NCBI RefSeq assembly: GCF_019134595.1
Contig: NZ_CP077771.1
Coordinates: 835,441-899,440, forward strand
Direction of reading: 5' to 3'
DNA length: 64,000 bases
DNA from: Pseudoalteromonas shioyasakiensis
GTDB lineage: Bacteria > Pseudomonadota > Gammaproteobacteria > Enterobacterales > Alteromonadaceae
Made by a program: the position numbers and the translations under genes. This document shows, piece after piece, positions 56,795-64,000 of the stretch. The notes under the pieces were generated by a model. That model did not search any database, was not told the origin of the DNA, and saw nothing but the letters and a program-made list of their open reading frames with translations. Position 1 is the stretch's first letter. Every line of letters begins with the position of its first letter.

Positions 56795-56820
56795 AAACAC
56801 TGTATAAATTAACAGTGTTT
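56795..56820. promoter_or_regulatory. 26-bp dyad between dapA and the divergent unknown gene
   Basis: Perfect 9-bp arms AAACACTGT (56795-56803) and ACAGTGTTT (56812-56820) flank an AT-rich 8-base centre. It ends 17 bases before the ATG of the rightward gene, in the divergent promoter region. A further copy of the half-site ACAGTGTTT lies at 57546-57554, just past that gene. Likely operator; regulator unknown. Confidence 0.55.
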
Positions 56821-56837
56821 ATTGTGAGTATTTGATA

Positions 56838-57491
56838 ATGCAACTTTCAAAATTTTTGGCAACCTACTTTTATACCACCGAAGAGCTGTGCCATACCCTC
56901 TCAATTGATGAGGAAACGCTATCGGCATGGCAACAAAGTAGTTTATTTCCAAAGCCGAGTTATTGTTTGCAGAGTCAATTAGAATGCAGTTCGTATTCGG
57001 GCATTTATCAATGCGAAGAATATCAAGACTATTACCCTCGTGGCGCCGCTAGTTGGGGGCAATTAATTATCAAACATGACATAAGCTCATCCTGCCAAGC
57101 ATTTAATTATTTTGCTCAGCAATATTCAAATCAACTTAGTAAGCTTGCCGAGCAAGGCTTTGCTATTAATGAAGAATTATTTGGCAGTGAAATTGACGAG
57201 CACTTACAGCAAGTTTGGCAACAATTTTTATGCAGTAAATACGGTGTGCTGACACAAAATGGCTTAGTTGAAGAAGCCGTACAGCTCGACGTAGCTAAGT
57301 TATTGATTGATGATATTACTGAGCTACGCACTAAAACAGGTTTAAGCGTGGAAGAGCGCCAAAGCTTACATAAAGCGCTCAAATTAATGAACCGCGCGTT
57401 AAGTCATGGCACGGGCAACGAAGGTAAAAACACCTTACGCCATCGTTATATTGATGACGTAGTGGCAAAATACGACCTATCGGTAAAATAA
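56838..57491 (+). CDS. unknown protein (DUF6058-like)
   Basis: 217 residues from the ATG at 56838 (a TTG two codons upstream also opens the frame). N-terminal segment YFYTTEELCHTLSIDEETLSAWQQSSLFPKPSYCL looks like a helix-turn-helix-like helical region, then acidic helices and a basic C-terminus. I think it belongs to the DUF6058 family annotated as natural-product-biosynthesis related; this is recall, not a search. It is divergent from dapA across the dyad. Confidence 0.6.
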   Translation: MQLSKFLATYFYTTEELCHTLSIDEETLSAWQQSSLFPKPSYCLQSQLECSSYSGIYQCEEYQDYYPRGAASWGQLIIKHDISSSCQAFNYFAQQYSNQLSKLAEQGFAINEELFGSEIDEHLQQVWQQFLCSKYGVLTQNGLVEEAVQLDVAKLLIDDITELRTKTGLSVEERQSLHKALKLMNRALSHGTGNEGKNTLRHRYIDDVVAKYDLSVK

Positions 57492-57726
57492 CCTCTCATT
57501 TTGCGCTTAAAATGAAGCGCAACTGAATAGCAGTACAAAGTTACAACAGTGTTTATTTTGTTATTAATAAGTTAATACAATTTGCTACCTTTGTTTTGTA
57601 GGTTTTCATCTACTTGATCGATAGATTGGTTTGGTTGAGTTATTGCTCTTGTCATATTTGTTGTTTTGACACATCGCAATAACTCATTTCTTCCAAACTA
57701 ATTAAATCAAAATACAGGATGAAAAG

Positions 57727-60700
57727 ATGAAACCTTTTCCAAGGCTTGGTCGCTTAAAGGCGACCTACTTAGCCATGCTAGGCTTATCAATTGCCCAGCC
57801 AGCAACCGCAGAAGAATCATTCGTTACACAACAAAGTAAAGCGGATGCCCTTACATTCACGTTGATCACCGGGGATAAAGTGTCAGCCGTTGTCAATAAA
57901 GACGGCAAGTTAGGCGGCATTCGATTAGTAAATGCCGACGGTTCAGATACGTTTACCAGTATCTTCAAGCGCGGTAACAGTACCTATGTTGTTCCAAACC
58001 ATGCACAAGCCTTAGTAGATTCAAATGCGATTGATTTAGAGCTATTTAACATTAATAAGTTATATGAATCTGGTTACGATGATGCCTCAACAGACGCCCT
58101 CCCAGTCATTGTTGAATACCGCGACGGCACCCTTGCTGGGGCTGCAGTCCCAGCAACGCTTGCTGGTATGTCATTAACCGGTGAAATTGAGCTTATCGAT
58201 AGCGCCGCATTTGCAATCAGCAAAGACAAAGCAGCGCAAACTTGGCAAACCCTAGTTGCACAAGCCGACGTTGAAGGTATTTGGCTTGATGCAGTCGTTC
58301 ATGCCCACAAGGTAACAAAATCAGAAACACTCACTCCAACAGTCCCGCTTACCGGCGCATATGGTGAGTCAGCGATTAACTATAATGGTGCAGGTATTAA
58401 AGTTGCTGTACTTGACACAGGCTTCGATACCGAGCACCCAGACTTACAAGGGCGAGTAATAGCATCCCGTGATTTTACTTATTCGAGCAACGGTGTAGAT
58501 GATTTAAATGGTCATGGTACACATACAGCTTCAACCGTCGCCGGCAATGGTCATGAGTCAGAAGGCAAATGGGTCGGTGTGGCACCAGCTGCCGATTTAA
58601 TTATCGGTAAAGTACTTGGCAATACAGGAGGAGGATCAACTTACGGTATATTAAGTGGCATGCAATGGGCGGTGCTTTCAGAGCACGCTGACATTGTAAA
58701 TATGTCGCTAGGTGGTGCGGCAACAACCTGTAGTGGCCCAATGGTTGAGATGGTTGAAGCACTGAGCGATAAGGCCTTATTTGTTATCTCTGCAGGCAAT
58801 AGCTTTACCCGTGAAACGATTGGTTCACCGGGCTGTGCACCAAGTGCATTAACCGTGGGTGCAATTGACCGTGACGGTAATACGGCATCGTTCTCTTCGC
58901 GTGGTCCATCGCCAGATGGTCACTCAGCAAAACCGGATATTGCCTCGCAAGGTGTATCTGTTGTTGCTGCAGCCTCTGGTGGCTTAGGTGATACGGCTTA
59001 CCGCGTGTATTCAGGTACATCAATGGCAGCTCCTCATGTTGCCGGTGGTGCAGCACTGGTTATGCAAGCTCGTAGTGAACTTACACCAAAAGAAATTAAA
59101 GATGCTCTCACATCATCTGTATTTAGTGGTGATTCACACGTACTTGAGCAAGGTGCCGGTGCCATGAATATCGACCGTGCCATTAATCAAGCAATTGTTG
59201 CCCCTGCAAACCGTGAACTTGGCTATTTTGATAACGATGATAATGCATTTACCGAAACACAGATCACGCTAACAAATACGTCTGATGAAAGTATTAAATT
59301 AAAATTGAAATTAGACTTAATTGGTGAAGACGGCAAAACACAATTACCAGCGACCTTGGCAGGGTTAGATGTTAAATCTGTGACAATACCAGCTAAAGGC
59401 GTTGCTCAAGTCCCTATGTGGATTGACCCTAGTGTGGCACTTAATAACAGTGCCTATGGTGCAATTACCGGTCGTATCACGGGCACAACCGTTGGCAATA
59501 CCGACCAACAAGTGACTGTCCCTGTATCTTTTTGGATTGACCAGCCTCAAGTTAATTTAACAGTAAATTTAACCGATCGCTGGGGCAACAATGCAAGCTC
59601 ACCATCAAAACTTTATTTAATTAATGAAGAAGACGATTGGGGTAGTCTTGTAAGGCTCACTGGCGGTAAAGGCAATATTAATGTACCTGCCGGTTACTAT
59701 ACTCTGATTGCTAATATTATGACTTACGATAACCCGCAAACTAGCCATGGTTTAGTTGAGTCAGCGGCGCAAATGGCAGTATTAAATCGTAAAATTGATG
59801 GCAAAACAGAAATTAACTTTGATGCACGCAATGCTCAACCTGTCACCTTTAAAGCTGACCAGCCTCTCGATCCTCAAGGCTATTCATTTGGTTTTACTTA
59901 CGCACTTGATGACCAAAAAGCAGCCAAACTTGCTGCTATCGAAATGGCACCTGATTACGTAAATGATATGTATGCATGGTCACAAGGTCATGATGATCGT
60001 TTTCGCTCATTTATCACCACCCGCGCTGTGGCACCAGAAACAACCGTCACTATGCAAAACGGGCTTGAGCTTGATTACATCAAACAAGGTTTAGCACTGT
60101 CTTTTCACGGTGAAGGTTCTGCAGAAGTAGTACCTGTAGGTGATGCTGGTTACAGCACTGACTGGAGTCAATTTGAGTTAGACGGAAAAATTGCGCTGAT
60201 TGCGAACCCTAATTACCTCACGTCGTATATGGTCGGTAACGCGATGAAAAATGGCGCTAGTGGTGTGATCTTTTATCGCCCTGGTCGTGGCGGCCGATAT
60301 AAAGGATCGATCACAGGCACACCGAAAGTACCCGTGATTGGTATTAGTACCGAACAAGGTGAAGCCTTAATGGCAGAAATAGAAGCTGGCAACAATATCG
60401 TTAGCTGGTCTGGTATTGCAGCTGAACGCTCACCTTATGCTTATTCAATCAACCATATTACTGATGGCCGAATTCAATCTGGGCAAATCAATATTGCTGA
60501 GCATAAAATGCATAAAATGAGTGCTTCATACCATTCGCAAAATGATGAACGCCCTGCATGGACAGATGTTATGGCAATGACCAACAGTACGGGTGAATTC
60601 TACTCAACAGGTAGCTCACAGTTAATTATGTTGCCTCATCAACGTGATGAATATTACACGGCAAGTGCAAAAAATGCGTGGACGAATGTCGTTATGCCAA

Positions 60701-61503
60701 ACTATCAAATTCAAAGCGCAGGCGCTTATTTTGATGGTCCACGCGCAATGACTGAAGGTGCTGAGCAAAGTACTACTTGGTTTAAAGGTCCACGTGCTGG
60801 TAGCTTAGGCAGCAGTGGCTCGGCGATTATTAGCCGTGATACCAATGTCCTTTACTTTAATCTTGCCTCGTTTGGCGATGCCGCAAACCATGATGGTATA
60901 TTTGGCTTTATGGGTAGCTCAGCCTTTGGTTTAAAAGTAAATGGTGAAACTGCTTCTCCTTATCAAGGTACATTAACCCTTGAGCCGGGCTCTCATCAAA
61001 TTACCTTAGAAATGCGATCTTATGCTCGCGGTGTCGGTGAGCGTTCTCCAGTAAATGATAAGCTAGGTTCTCTTTACCAAGGCTTCTATACATTTACGGC
61101 TGACCAGCAGCAACAAGGAGTTCAGCCAATTTTAGTGCCTATGGTTGATTTACCTGTTGATATTAACAACAGCATGAAAGCAAGTGAAGCGGCTCAAGTT
61201 AAGTTAACGGGTTTACTTGACGGTGTAGGTGAAGTGGCGCTGGCAGATGTACAGTTCCAATATGCGTACGGCCAAGAATGTACGATTGCTAACGTGCCTG
61301 CTTATATCTATTGCCCTGTATCAACGAAGTTCTCAAGCGAAAACTGGTTAGATGCACAGGTTGAACAAATTAACGGTGAATGGGTCGCTACTATCCCTAA
61401 TACTGGAAACGTCGGTGACTTTGTACATATTCGTACGATTGTTTCTGATTATGGTTCAAGCCAAGCAGAGCAAATTACCATGCGAGCTTACATGTTAGAT
61501 TAA
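57727..61503 (+). CDS. large secreted subtilisin-family (S8) serine protease
   Basis: 1258 residues with a signal peptide (MLGLSIAQPATAEES) and a propeptide to about residue 210. The catalytic triad is intact: D230 in VAVLDTGFDTEHPDLQ, H263 in LNGHGTHTASTVAG and S432 in YSGTSMAAPHVAGG. After the catalytic domain come beta-rich modules (NTSDESIKLKLKLD), a PA-like domain (about 780-900; GDAGYSTDWSQFELDGKIALI, SGVIFYRPG, VPVIGISTEQGEALM) and further strand-rich modules to the end. No GlyGly-CTERM is seen, so it is secreted rather than anchored. The role is extracellular protein digestion. Terminator follows. Confidence 0.93.
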   Translation: MKPFPRLGRLKATYLAMLGLSIAQPATAEESFVTQQSKADALTFTLITGDKVSAVVNKDGKLGGIRLVNADGSDTFTSIFKRGNSTYVVPNHAQALVDSNAIDLELFNINKLYESGYDDASTDALPVIVEYRDGTLAGAAVPATLAGMSLTGEIELIDSAAFAISKDKAAQTWQTLVAQADVEGIWLDAVVHAHKVTKSETLTPTVPLTGAYGESAINYNGAGIKVAVLDTGFDTEHPDLQGRVIASRDFTYSSNGVDDLNGHGTHTASTVAGNGHESEGKWVGVAPAADLIIGKVLGNTGGGSTYGILSGMQWAVLSEHADIVNMSLGGAATTCSGPMVEMVEALSDKALFVISAGNSFTRETIGSPGCAPSALTVGAIDRDGNTASFSSRGPSPDGHSAKPDIASQGVSVVAAASGGLGDTAYRVYSGTSMAAPHVAGGAALVMQARSELTPKEIKDALTSSVFSGDSHVLEQGAGAMNIDRAINQAIVAPANRELGYFDNDDNAFTETQITLTNTSDESIKLKLKLDLIGEDGKTQLPATLAGLDVKSVTIPAKGVAQVPMWIDPSVALNNSAYGAITGRITGTTVGNTDQQVTVPVSFWIDQPQVNLTVNLTDRWGNNASSPSKLYLINEEDDWGSLVRLTGGKGNINVPAGYYTLIANIMTYDNPQTSHGLVESAAQMAVLNRKIDGKTEINFDARNAQPVTFKADQPLDPQGYSFGFTYALDDQKAAKLAAIEMAPDYVNDMYAWSQGHDDRFRSFITTRAVAPETTVTMQNGLELDYIKQGLALSFHGEGSAEVVPVGDAGYSTDWSQFELDGKIALIANPNYLTSYMVGNAMKNGASGVIFYRPGRGGRYKGSITGTPKVPVIGISTEQGEALMAEIEAGNNIVSWSGIAAERSPYAYSINHITDGRIQSGQINIAEHKMHKMSASYHSQNDERPAWTDVMAMTNSTGEFYSTGSSQLIMLPHQRDEYYTASAKNAWTNVVMPNYQIQSAGAYFDGPRAMTEGAEQSTTWFKGPRAGSLGSSGSAIISRDTNVLYFNLASFGDAANHDGIFGFMGSSAFGLKVNGETASPYQGTLTLEPGSHQITLEMRSYARGVGERSPVNDKLGSLYQGFYTFTADQQQQGVQPILVPMVDLPVDINNSMKASEAAQVKLTGLLDGVGEVALADVQFQYAYGQECTIANVPAYIYCPVSTKFSSENWLDAQVEQINGEWVATIPNTGNVGDFVHIRTIVSDYGSSQAEQITMRAYMLD

Positions 61504-61522
61504 TTAGTTAGCGCTAATCAGC

Positions 61523-61547
61523 AAAGCCGCCTTCGGGTGGCTTTTTT
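61523..61547 (+). terminator. rho-independent terminator after the S8 protease gene
   Basis: AGCCGCC and GGTGGCT pair around TTCG with one G-U, followed by T5. It lies 20 bases after the stop codon. Confidence 0.88.
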
Positions 61548-61572
61548 CATGTAAAATCAACATGCTCAAGTA

Positions 61573-61848
61573 TTAAGAATCTAAATGCTCGTACTGACCA
61601 CGGTACACTTCGAAAGTCTTCACAACGGTGTGTTGCTCTTTACTTAGATTATCAAACCAGGTATCAAAGCGCTCATCATCATCTTGTTCACTTAACGCTA
61701 AATACTGGGCCAATAATTCAATAATATCGTTGTGAGTACACGACAAGGTGTCTACATGATTAGCTAAAACAGAATGGTCTTTATCGCGAAGCGTGTTCAT
61801 TACATTTTGATCTAGTTCTTCACGGCTAGTTTTATCATTCACTTCCAT
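61573..61848 (-). CDS. small acidic cytoplasmic protein of unknown function
   Basis: 91 residues, acidic and helical (NDIIELLAQYLALSEQDDDERFDTWFDNL). No signal or membrane segment; family not recognised. The ATG at 61848 has GAGGG 5 bases upstream, better than the 98-residue frame from 61869. Confidence 0.65.
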   Translation of the reverse strand: MEVNDKTSREELDQNVMNTLRDKDHSVLANHVDTLSCTHNDIIELLAQYLALSEQDDDERFDTWFDNLSKEQHTVVKTFEVYRGQYEHLDS

Positions 61849-62016
61849 ATCCCTCTTTAAAATAAGCACGCATACCTAGTTATAACAGCCTTATCGACAA
61901 TATCCAGCTTTTTAAATCTAACTGCTTATTGATTGCTCAGCTTGTACAAATTTAAGACAAAACAACGTAAATAAGAATTATTTTTATCTTGATCTAAATA
62001 GTCAACCACCCTATAC

Positions 62017-62038
62017 TTGCTACATTATCACATAACAA
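62017..62038. promoter_or_regulatory. candidate Zur box upstream of the L31/L36 paralogues
   Basis: A 22-base imperfect palindrome beginning TTGCTA and ending ATAACAA precedes the L31 start by 11 bases. It shares the TTA/ATAAC-type symmetry of gammaproteobacterial Zur sites. Zur regulation of zinc-free ribosomal paralogues is established in other bacteria; here it is inferred from the match and the genes. Confidence 0.5.
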
Positions 62039-62049
62039 ATAGGTGCATT

Positions 62050-62301
62050 ATGAAGCCAAATATCCATCCTGATTACCAGCAAGTCGCGTTTCATGATACA
62101 GCGGCAGACAGCTATTTTATTATTGGTTCGACAATTAAAACTTCGCGTACGATTGAACTTAAAGGTAAAACTTATCCTTATGTGCCAATTGATGTATCAA
62201 GCGATTCACACCCGTTTTATACCGGTAAGCAAAAAGCCGTTGCAAGCGATGGCCGTGTTGCTGCGTTTAATCGTCGTTTTAAAAACTTAGCGAGCAAGTA
62301 G
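62050..62301 (+). CDS. rpmE2: 50S ribosomal protein L31, type B (zinc-independent)
   Basis: 83 residues beginning [50 protein letters not shown] is the L31 block. It lacks the CxxC zinc site of the main L31, so it is the C-minus paralogue used when zinc is short. Followed after 17 bases by the L36 paralogue. Confidence 0.95.
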   Translation: MKPNIHPDYQQVAFHDTAADSYFIIGSTIKTSRTIELKGKTYPYVPIDVSSDSHPFYTGKQKAVASDGRVAAFNRRFKNLASK

Positions 62302-62318
62302 TTGCTATAGGAAAGAAC

Positions 62319-62456
62319 ATGAAAGTATTAAGTTCATTAAAAAGCGCGAAGAACCGCCCGGGCTGCCAAATCGTAAAGCGTAAAGGTCGTGTCTATGTTA
62401 TTAATAAAGACAATCCGCGCTTGAAGGCAGTTCAGGGTAAAAAGAAAAAGCGTTAA
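62319..62456 (+). CDS. rpmJ: 50S ribosomal protein L36, type B (zinc-independent)
   Basis: A 45-codon gene: [44 protein letters not shown]. It matches the alternative L36 (YkgO-type), which lacks the four-cysteine/histidine zinc site. AGGAAAG precedes the ATG. It is coupled with rpmE2 in a zinc-sparing operon. Confidence 0.93.
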   Translation: MKVLSSLKSAKNRPGCQIVKRKGRVYVINKDNPRLKAVQGKKKKR

Positions 62457-62479
62457 AAAAGGTGCCTCGGCACCTTTTT
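62455..62479 (+). terminator. rho-independent terminator after rpmJ
   Basis: GGTGC and GCACC pair around CTCG, flanked by A6 and T5, directly after the rpmJ stop. It also faces the converging cytochrome b562 gene. Confidence 0.88.
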
Positions 62480-62508
62480 AAAATTATAGTAAATCTAACT
62501 CAATAACT

Positions 62509-62895
62509 TTACTTACCAAATAACAACTCCCAAAAACCTGGCGGCTCATGTAGCTCATGGTATTTCTTACGTAGCTCATCAATAGATTTAAGCGGCGCTT
62601 TTGCAGCTTCAAGGCCGCGAGTCGTTGCAAGTTGCTTCGCTTGCTTTGCTTGATTTATGACTTTATCAAGCCCTTCTAAAGACGCCGTTTCATGCTGTTT
62701 AAAATCAGCTGTTTTGGCTGTCTCTAATAACTCAATAAATTCATCGATAGCGTTATTAAAGCTTACTAAATCTGTAGCACGTACAGAATTTTTATAAGCA
62801 AGCCCCATATTTTTCATATTGGCCTCAAGATCAATATTGTTGGCCGCGCTCAGACTGGAAAAAAACAGCAAAAAAGTGACAAGAATTAATTTCAT
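62509..62895 (-). CDS. cybC: cytochrome b562
   Basis: 128 residues with a signal peptide (VTFLLFFSSLSAA). A four-helix bundle with the two haem ligands of the family: Met in IDLEANMKNMG and His in RKKYHELH near the C-terminus. A small periplasmic electron carrier; partner unknown. The final residues PPGFWELLFGK are an extension beyond the E. coli form. Confidence 0.85.
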   Translation of the reverse strand: MKLILVTFLLFFSSLSAANNIDLEANMKNMGLAYKNSVRATDLVSFNNAIDEFIELLETAKTADFKQHETASLEGLDKVINQAKQAKQLATTRGLEAAKAPLKSIDELRKKYHELHEPPGFWELLFGK

Positions 62896-63242
62896 AAAAT
62901 ACTCATGTGTAAAACCTTGTCGCCATTATAAACCGAAACACGTCACTGGCCTAACACATGAGCAAGGCTTAATTTGCACTACAATAGTACTATCTTCAAA
63001 AATGCATCAAAGAACAATAATTATCATTTACATTTCATTAGCAATAAATAGTGACATGATATAGTAAAAATAATAAAAACCTATAAGCAACTGTAATGTA
63101 AAGGTTTCTATATACTACAAATTGCTACGAACTTTTTATTTGAAAAAAATGGGAACAATGATAAAGTCCCAATCGTTAACATTATAAAAACATAGTTAAC
63201 ACATCCATTCAGGGATAAAACAATAAAGTAACAGGTGAAACA
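62896..63242. other. non-coding gap between cytochrome b562 and the TonB receptor
   Basis: 347 bases, AT-rich, no convincing frame. It must contain the promoters of both divergent genes. No clear Fur box or other dyad stands out by eye. Confidence 0.5.
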
Positions 63243-64000
63243 ATGATAAAAAATAATTATTTAGGTGCAAGCATTAAGCTTGCTCTATGCTCATCGGCCC
63301 TTGCTATTTCTAGCCAATCGTTAGCTGCTGAAGAAGAAGGCGCAAAATCAATCGACCGTATTGAAGTAACTGGCTCGCGTATTTTACGTGAAGGTGCTAT
63401 TGCCCCTGCTCCAGTAACAGTGATCAGCGGTGAAGACTTAGTTAACACCGGTGCTGTGAATATTGGTGAGGCACTAAATAAATTACCAGCACTTGGTAAT
63501 ACTTATTCACTATCAAACTCAGGTCGTTTTATTGGTACTGCGGGCCTTAATATTCTTGATTTACGTAATATGGGCACAGACCGTACACTTGTACTTGTTA
63601 ATGGCAAACGCCATGTTTCTAGCTCTGCAGGTTCTCAATCTGTTGATACCAATACAATTCCAAGCACATGGGTAGAACGAGTTGAAATCATCACAGGTGG
63701 TGCATCAGCTGTATACGGTGCCGACGCTGTAACAGGTGTAGTTAACTTTATTCTTAAAAAGAACATCGAAGGCCTAAGTGTTAGTGTAACCAAAGGTGCC
63801 TCGGAACTAAGTGACTACAAAAACGAAAAAGCAACGTTTTCATACGGTACAAACTTCGATAATGACCGCGGTAACGTAGCCTTTGCTGTTGAATATTCAG
63901 GCCAAAATACATTAAATGCGCTTGATCACCCGTGGACTGATGGCTCTTTCTTTAGCTTGCGCAACCCTGCTCAAAATGAAGAAAACAAAGACGATCCAAA
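63243..64000 (+). CDS. TonB-dependent outer-membrane receptor, N-terminal part (cut by window edge)
   Basis: About 252 codons with a signal peptide (LCSSALAISSQSLAA) and a TonB-box-like start (IDRIEVTGSRI), then the plug domain: APAPVTVISGEDLVNTGAVNIGEALNKLPAL, GTDRTLVLVNGKRHV, TIPSTWVERVEIITGGASAVYGADAVTGVVNFILKK. The barrel lies outside the window. Such receptors take up siderophores, sugars or other large ligands; the ligand is not readable. AGGTGA precedes the ATG. Confidence 0.95.
   Translation, partial: MIKNNYLGASIKLALCSSALAISSQSLAAEEEGAKSIDRIEVTGSRILREGAIAPAPVTVISGEDLVNTGAVNIGEALNKLPALGNTYSLSNSGRFIGTAGLNILDLRNMGTDRTLVLVNGKRHVSSSAGSQSVDTNTIPSTWVERVEIITGGASAVYGADAVTGVVNFILKKNIEGLSVSVTKGASELSDYKNEKATFSYGTNFDNDRGNVAFAVEYSGQNTLNALDHPWTDGSFFSLRNPAQNEENKDDP

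Overview
The window reads as chromosome of a marine gammaproteobacterium, most likely Pseudoalteromonas or a close Alteromonadales relative. This rests on the low-GC coding style, a solitary outer-membrane autotransporter-like barrel, a GlyGly-CTERM-type giant surface protein, a long imperfect-palindrome intergenic repeat, TonB receptors, and the gene content generally. It is inference from protein resemblance, not a database match. LAYOUT: 1-3334 (minus) is the end of an alpha-glucan locus (glgB cut by the window edge, malQ, a small CBM48 protein), followed by about 1.1 kb of AT-rich non-coding DNA. 4460-8506 holds a GGDEF-EAL c-di-GMP protein, a beta-propeller-like envelope protein and a solute-binding/Cache protein. 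8578-16230 is an arginine/ornithine block: an Lrp/AsnC regulator divergent from astC-astA-astD, a DUF1338 (VOC-like) dioxygenase-type protein, a solute-binding protein and a fold-III PLP amino-acid decarboxylase. 16315-20983 has a QEGLA/MATCAP-like putative metallopeptidase, a double thioredoxin-like protein, two unknown small proteins and an AbgT transporter. 21199-31409 is a surface region: a 2720-residue secreted repeat protein whose mature N-terminus is a recognisable UBIQUITIN-like domain, then a seven-repeat propeller, cadherin/VCBS-type modules and a GlyGly-CTERM-like tail, next to one outer-membrane barrel gene and one barrel gene broken by a single-base frameshift. 31483-38315 holds an amidohydrolase lipoprotein, a DUF442-type phosphatase, a lipoprotein, a DUF5916 protein and an RhlE-type DEAD-box helicase. 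38383-55656 (all minus) is a 21-gene aryl-polyene (APE/flexirubin-type) pigment operon. 55763-57491 holds a plant-type DapA and a divergent unknown gene. 57727-64000 has a large S8 protease, a small unknown protein, zinc-independent L31/L36 paralogues behind a candidate Zur box, cytochrome b562 and the start of a TonB-dependent receptor. HOW THE GENES WORK TOGETHER: in the polyene operon an aromatic ammonia-lyase probably supplies a cinnamate/coumarate-type starter and an acyl-AMP ligase loads it on one of two ACPs. Two ketosynthases, a chain-length-factor-like partner, a ketoreductase and two hotdog dehydratases extend and desaturate the chain. A thioesterase, two acyltransferases and a glycosyltransferase release it or attach it to a lipid. 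An MMPL pump, LolA-like carrier, DUF3261 lipoprotein and MipA/OmpV barrel probably export it, and a halogenase-like flavoprotein may tailor it. In the arginine block, astC/A/D cover three of the five AST steps; astB and astE are not in the window. STRONGEST LEADS: the secreted ubiquitin-like domain on a giant adhesin-like protein; the polyene operon with its own ammonia-lyase and halogenase-like enzyme; a 13-bp hairpin that closes over the start codon of the QEGLA gene; and a plant-type DapA beside a strong 26-bp dyad.
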